Below, piece by piece: positions 60,164-64,000 of a DNA stretch of 64,000 nucleotides. Both the position numbers and the translations under genes were made by a program. The stretch is from Devosia sp. ZB163. Lineage in GTDB: Bacteria > Pseudomonadota > Alphaproteobacteria > Rhizobiales > Devosiaceae. The stretch's first letter is position 1, and the number at the start of each line of letters is the position of its first letter. The stretch is from assembly GCF_028613635.1 (NCBI RefSeq), contig NZ_JAQRMY010000001.1, positions 1,158,331 through 1,222,330 on the forward strand, written 5' to 3'. The notes under the pieces were generated by a model. The model was not told the DNA's origin. It searched no databases and saw only the letters and a program-made list of their open reading frames with translations.

Positions 60164-61108
60164 ATGACCGCCCTCGCAAACACGTTCAAAGTCCTGGACC
60201 GGATCGAGACTTACCAGTCTCAGATGCCGGCGACGATGGGCAAGATTGCGGCCTTCCTGCGTGAAGATCCCAAGGCGCCGTTGACTTTGTCGATCACCGA
60301 ACTTGCTGAGCGTGCCGGGACGTCGCCAGCCAGCGTCACGCGCTTCTGCCGTATGCTCGGGTTCGATGGCTACTCGCAGCTTCGCGTCGATATTGCCGAG
60401 GACGTGGGCCGCGGCGGGGCCAAGGCGGCCTGGATCGCCGATATCGGCCGCTCGCTCGGTCCGGACGATCCGCCGGATGGTATCCGGAACACCCTGCTCA
60501 ATACGCACATCCGGTCGCTGCAGCGGACCGCCAGCCTGCTCGATCTCGATACGGCGATCCGCGTTGCGGCGGCCATCGTCAAGGCGCGGCAGCTCGATGT
60601 CTACGGGGTGGGCGGCAGCGCCCTGACGGCGCTGGAGACCGAGGCGCGGCTCTACCGGATCGGCGTCAACGTCCACACCTGGGCCGAGGTCCACAACGGG
60701 CTGACCAGTGCCGCCATCCTCGATGAGCACTGTGTCGCCGTCGGCATCTCCAACACCGGCCGCACCGAAGAAACCATCCAGATGCTGACGGTCGCCAAGG
60801 CCTCGGGCGCTCACACGGTTGCCATCACCGGCAACCCGGATTCGCCGCTGGCGCGGCTGGCCGACGACGTGCTGATCGCGGCCTCGCCCGACGGCTATCT
60901 GCAGCCGGCCGACCTCTCGGCCCGCCACTGCCAGCTGTTCGTCGTCGATCTGCTCTACCTGCTGATTGCCCAGTCGAACTTCGAGCGCACGACGCGGCTG
61001 CTCGCCGCTTCCGGCGCGGCCGTCGCGCCTCGCCGTCGTCCGATGCGCGGCGGCGGTCTGCCCCAGGCTTCCGTGTCACGTGACGAACTAACCAACCGAA
61101 CCGAGTGA
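60164..61108 (+). CDS. RpiR/MurR-family regulator (amino-sugar cluster)
   Basis: A 314-residue regulator: HTH_6 domain (SITELAERAGTSPASVTRFC RMLGF, read without the space) and SIS domain (LDVYGVGGSALTALETEARL, VAVGISNTGRTEETIQMLTV). It probably responds to a phosphorylated amino sugar such as GlcNAc-6-P. It is followed 4 bp later by the SIS-domain gene, so both are in one operon with the importer. Confidence 0.9.
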   Translation: MTALANTFKVLDRIETYQSQMPATMGKIAAFLREDPKAPLTLSITELAERAGTSPASVTRFCRMLGFDGYSQLRVDIAEDVGRGGAKAAWIADIGRSLGPDDPPDGIRNTLLNTHIRSLQRTASLLDLDTAIRVAAAIVKARQLDVYGVGGSALTALETEARLYRIGVNVHTWAEVHNGLTSAAILDEHCVAVGISNTGRTEETIQMLTVAKASGAHTVAITGNPDSPLARLADDVLIAASPDGYLQPADLSARHCQLFVVDLLYLLIAQSNFERTTRLLAASGAAVAPRRRPMRGGGLPQASVSRDELTNRTE

Positions 61109-61112
61109 ACTA

Positions 61113-61859
61113 ATGACCGACCTGACTGAGCAGTTTCACACCGAAGTCTCGACGCGCCTCGCCAAGCTCGTGACGGACAAGTCGATCGACGACGCCATCG
61201 CGCTGGTGACCGATGCGGTCGCGGCCGGCGGCGTGGTGCAGGCCTTCGGCACCGGTCACTCGGAAGCCTTCGCCATGGAGATCGCCGGCCGTGCCGGTGG
61301 CCTGATCGCTTCCAACCGTATCCCGCTGCGCGCCCTGGTGCTGCGCGGCGGCGAGGACATCTCGATCCTCGGCGGCGCGGCGCTGGAGCGCGATCCGACC
61401 GTCGCCGACCGGCTGCTGTCGCTCTTCGACATCGACAAGAACGACATCTTCATGATCGCCTCGAACTCGGGCGTCAACGGCTCGATCGTCGGCCTCGCGC
61501 TCGCCGCCAAGGCCCGTGGCCACAAGGTGATCGCGGTGACCAGTTTCGACCACACCAGCAAAGTCACGCCCAAGCATCCGAGCGGCAAACGCCTGAAGGA
61601 CGTGGCCGATATCGCCATCGACAACCTCGCTCCATTCGGCGACAGTACGCTTGAACTGGAGGGTGGCATGGGCGTGGGCGCCGTCTCCTCAATCACCGCG
61701 GCATTCATTGCTCAGCGCGTCACCATCGGGGTGGCGCAGGCGCTGATCCAGCGCGGCAAGAAGCCGCCGCTCTACATCTCTGCAAACATACCCGGGGGCG
61801 ATGAGCACAATCGTGCCCTCGAAGATCTTTACGGCAAGCGTATCCGCGGGGAATCCTGA
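61113..61859 (+). CDS. SIS-domain sugar isomerase-like protein (UPF0309 type)
   Basis: A 248-residue SIS protein: VVQAFGTGHSEAFAMEIAGR, IFMIASNSGVNGSIVGLALA and VIAVTSFDHTSKVTPKHPSG. Its members bind phosphosugars. Related genes of the UPF0309 group occur with GlcNAc uptake genes in other bacteria, which fits the neighbours here. The exact reaction is not known. Confidence 0.85.
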   Translation: MTDLTEQFHTEVSTRLAKLVTDKSIDDAIALVTDAVAAGGVVQAFGTGHSEAFAMEIAGRAGGLIASNRIPLRALVLRGGEDISILGGAALERDPTVADRLLSLFDIDKNDIFMIASNSGVNGSIVGLALAAKARGHKVIAVTSFDHTSKVTPKHPSGKRLKDVADIAIDNLAPFGDSTLELEGGMGVGAVSSITAAFIAQRVTIGVAQALIQRGKKPPLYISANIPGGDEHNRALEDLYGKRIRGES

Positions 61860-61921
61860 GGGATTGCGAAGCGCTTGGCGTGGGGCCAACGACTAAGTAC
61901 TTGGAGAAGGGAAGAAACTAA

Positions 61922-63295
61922 ATGTTCAACAAGCCCATCGATCGCCGCAGCTTCTTGCTCGGCACGACGGCCCTGGCGGCGGCAGCGCCGTTCGGCGGAC
62001 TGCTCGGCTCGACCAGCGCGCTCGCACAGGACGCTGCCAATCCGTTCGGCCTTGCCGAAGGCTCGACCGTTGACGCCGTGATCTTCAACGGCGGCTACGG
62101 CATCGACTATGTCGAGTTCGCTGCCAACCTCATGCAGAAGAACCACCCGGGCGTCACCGTGAAGGTGTCGCCCTCGACCCAGATCGCCCAGGAACTGCAG
62201 CCGCGCTTCCTCGGTGGCAACCCGCCGGATCTGATCGACAACTCGGGTGCCCAGGCCATCGGCTTCTCGGCCATCATCGACCAGCTCGAGGACATGAACT
62301 CGGTGCTCGACGCTCCGAGCCTCGAAGGCGTCAAGATCCGCGACACCCTCGTGGGTGGCGTCGAAAAGCCCGGCACCTTCGGCGACAAGTTCATCGCGCT
62401 CAACTACGTGATGACCGTCTACGGCATCTGGTACTCGGCTCAGCTGTTCGAGGACAATGGCTGGACTCCGCCGACCACCTGGGCCGAAGCCATCGAGCTC
62501 GGCAAGGTCGCCAAGGAGAAGGGCATCTACCTGTTCGGTTGGGGCAAGGAAGCCGCGACCTACTACCGCACGACCGCGGTTGCTTCGGCGATCAAGGCAG
62601 GCGGCGACGAAGTGCGTCTCGCTGTCGACAACTTCACTCCGGGCTTCTGGTCGCATCCCGCGTTCCAGGCGGTCTTCACCTCGCTCTACGAGATCATCCA
62701 GGGCGGCATGATGAAGCCGGGTGGCGCTGGTACCCAGTTCACCGCTGCGCAGGCGCAGTGGTCGAACGACCAGTCGTTCCTGCTCTACCCCTCGGGCTCG
62801 TGGATCGAGAACGAGATGAAGCCGGCGACCAAGGAAGGCTTCCGGATGACCGGTATGCCGGAACTGTCCGTCGACGAGAACGACAAGCTGCCCAAGACTG
62901 CTCTGCACGCCACCGCAGGCGAGCCGTTCATCATCCCGCTCGGGGCGCTCAACCTTGCCGGTGGCAAGGAACTGCTCCGCACGATGCTGTCGAAGGAAGC
63001 CGCGTCGAACTTCGCCAAGACCAAGCTCGCACCGACCATCGTCAAGGACACCGTTCCGGCTGACGGCTTCGGTTCGACCGCTCTCGTCTCGCAGAGCAAG
63101 CTCCTGGCCGACGCCGGCAGCGACGTGTTCACCTGGAACTCGTTCGACCTGTACGGCACCAACCAGGACGAACTCGTCGTCTGGAACAGCTTCCTCGACG
63201 GCAAGCTGGACGTGGCGGCCTTCACCGCTGCACTGGAGGCAATCACCAGCGCAGTCTACAATGACGCCTCGGTCACCAAGGTCCTTGTAGAGTGA
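61922..63295 (+). CDS. NgcE-type ABC sugar-binding protein
   Basis: A 457-residue exported binding protein of the large extracellular solute-binding family 1. The Tat signal is IDRRSFLLGTTALAAAAPFG. The body shows GGNPPDLIDNSGAQAIGF, YGIWYSAQLFEDNGWTPPTT and YPSGSWIENEMKPATKEGFR, the pattern of GlcNAc/diacetylchitobiose-binding proteins of NgcE type. ATG 61922 has GGAGAAGGGAAG upstream. It overlaps the next gene's possible first ATG (TGATG). Confidence 0.85.
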   Translation: MFNKPIDRRSFLLGTTALAAAAPFGGLLGSTSALAQDAANPFGLAEGSTVDAVIFNGGYGIDYVEFAANLMQKNHPGVTVKVSPSTQIAQELQPRFLGGNPPDLIDNSGAQAIGFSAIIDQLEDMNSVLDAPSLEGVKIRDTLVGGVEKPGTFGDKFIALNYVMTVYGIWYSAQLFEDNGWTPPTTWAEAIELGKVAKEKGIYLFGWGKEAATYYRTTAVASAIKAGGDEVRLAVDNFTPGFWSHPAFQAVFTSLYEIIQGGMMKPGGAGTQFTAAQAQWSNDQSFLLYPSGSWIENEMKPATKEGFRMTGMPELSVDENDKLPKTALHATAGEPFIIPLGALNLAGGKELLRTMLSKEAASNFAKTKLAPTIVKDTVPADGFGSTALVSQSKLLADAGSDVFTWNSFDLYGTNQDELVVWNSFLDGKLDVAAFTAALEAITSAVYNDASVTKVLVE

Positions 63296-63306
63296 TGGAA
63301 GGCACG

Positions 63307-64000
63307 ATGGCGAGAGCACCGGTCGCTACAAACCGGTGGAAGTTGCCGAGTTTAGAGAACACCAGCTTCGCGCTGGTGTTCCTCGGCCTCCCGCTGGCTA
63401 TCTATGTGATCTTCGTGATCTCGCCATTCGTGCAGGCCTTCTACTACTCGATGACCGACTGGACCGGCTTCTCGAAGAACATGAACTTCGTGGGGCTGGC
63501 CAACTATGCGGCGCTTCTGCAGGACCCGGTCTTCACCAAGGCTGTCTACAACAGCATTGTGCTGGTCGTGGTCCTGCCACCGCTCGTCATCATCCTGGCG
63601 CTGACGCTGGCGACGCTGGTCACCGTTGGCGGGGTGACCCGAGGCCAGATCCAGGGGCTTCGCCACGCGGGCATCTACCGCGTCATCTCGTTTTTCCCCT
63701 ACACCGTCCCGGCGATCGTCATCGGCATCCTGTGGGCGCAGATGTACGACCCCTCGAACGGGTTGCTGAACGGCATCCTGACGCTGTTGGGGTTCGATTT
63801 CTTCAAGTCGTTCGCCTGGCTGGGCGACGAGCGCACCGCCATGGGCGCATCGATCTTCGTGATCGCCTGGTCGATGGTCGGCTTCTACATGGTGCTGTTC
63901 GTCGCAGCCATCAAAGGCCTCCCCTCCGAGGTCTACGAAGCCGCCCGCGTCGACGGGGCAGGGCGCTTCCGCACTGCCATCAGCGTCACCGTGCCGATGA
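63307..64000 (+). CDS. NgcF-type ABC sugar permease (partial)
   Basis: The first 231 codons of a MalF/NgcF-like inner-membrane permease that continues beyond the window. The start MARAPVATNRWKLPSLENTS precedes the first helix (FALVFLGLPLAIYVIFVISP), and the loop before the second has VGLANYAALLQDPVFTKAVY. The EAA motif (LPSEVYEAARVDGA) is seen close to the window end. ATG 63307 has GGAAGG 4 nt upstream; ATG 63295 overlapping the previous stop is an alternative. Confidence 0.88.
   Translation, partial: MARAPVATNRWKLPSLENTSFALVFLGLPLAIYVIFVISPFVQAFYYSMTDWTGFSKNMNFVGLANYAALLQDPVFTKAVYNSIVLVVVLPPLVIILALTLATLVTVGGVTRGQIQGLRHAGIYRVISFFPYTVPAIVIGILWAQMYDPSNGLLNGILTLLGFDFFKSFAWLGDERTAMGASIFVIAWSMVGFYMVLFVAAIKGLPSEVYEAARVDGAGRFRTAISVTVPM

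Noticed and set aside
1-64000. CRISPR arrays and rRNA genes
   Set aside because: No regularly spaced 25-40-bp repeats and no rRNA-like stretches were seen.

Overview
The window looks like a GC-rich alphaproteobacterial chromosome, most likely Hyphomicrobiales and possibly Devosia-like. The signs are the rpmH-rnpA-yidC order, BA14K, DUF2092 and HdeA-type small proteins, and many sugar ABC cassettes with RpiR regulators. The genus is an inference from gene content only.

Layout. 1-5.9 kb is core chromosome: yidC, rnpA and rpmH on the minus strand, then an FAD oxidoreductase that lacks its redox cysteines, an orphan histidine kinase and tRNA-Arg(ACG). From 5.86 kb to about 28.4 kb lies an integrated element whose large serine recombinase reads into the tRNA 3' half. 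It carries a MobF relaxase-helicase, a coupling ATPase, a LysM-like membrane protein, a ParA ATPase, DUF932, a long ParB, a Toprim protein, DUF2493, DUF736, DUF3987 and several unknown genes. No type IV secretion genes are visible, so it reads as an integrative mobilizable element that would borrow another element's channel. It has its own regulatory signature: a motif repeated three times with exactly conserved spacing ahead of three minus-strand operons, hairpin leaders ahead of six plus-strand genes, and a 10-bp-phased palindromic GTCAAC array. Its right part is eroded: a frameshifted RecB-like nuclease, a truncated ATPase-like fragment and an IS3-family remnant.

28.4-42.3 kb is a decayed accessory zone. 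It holds small secreted or stress genes (transglutaminase, DUF2092 pair, BA14K, USP, HdeA-like, outer-membrane barrel), an AspT-family pseudogene, scrambled duplications and a gene desert of over 2 kb. 42.3-43.6 kb carries cspA, two small conserved genes and an rpsU paralogue.

43.9-64 kb is carbohydrate and organic-substrate catabolism in three blocks. The first joins a TauABC/SsuABC-type importer to two Gfo/Idh oxidoreductases, an SDR, a COG3964-type amidohydrolase and a VOC protein, with a divergent RpiR regulator; its substrate is unknown. The second is an Rbs/Frc-type sugar importer divergent from an SDR, with a strong palindromic operator between them. The third is an amino-sugar/fucoside block: GH29 alpha-L-fucosidase, a BadF-type (GlcNAc-like) kinase, an RpiR regulator, a SIS-domain protein and an NgcE/NgcF-type importer that runs off the window. 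Together the third block would import a GlcNAc-type or fucosylated saccharide, phosphorylate it inside the cell and control the process with a SIS-domain sensor.
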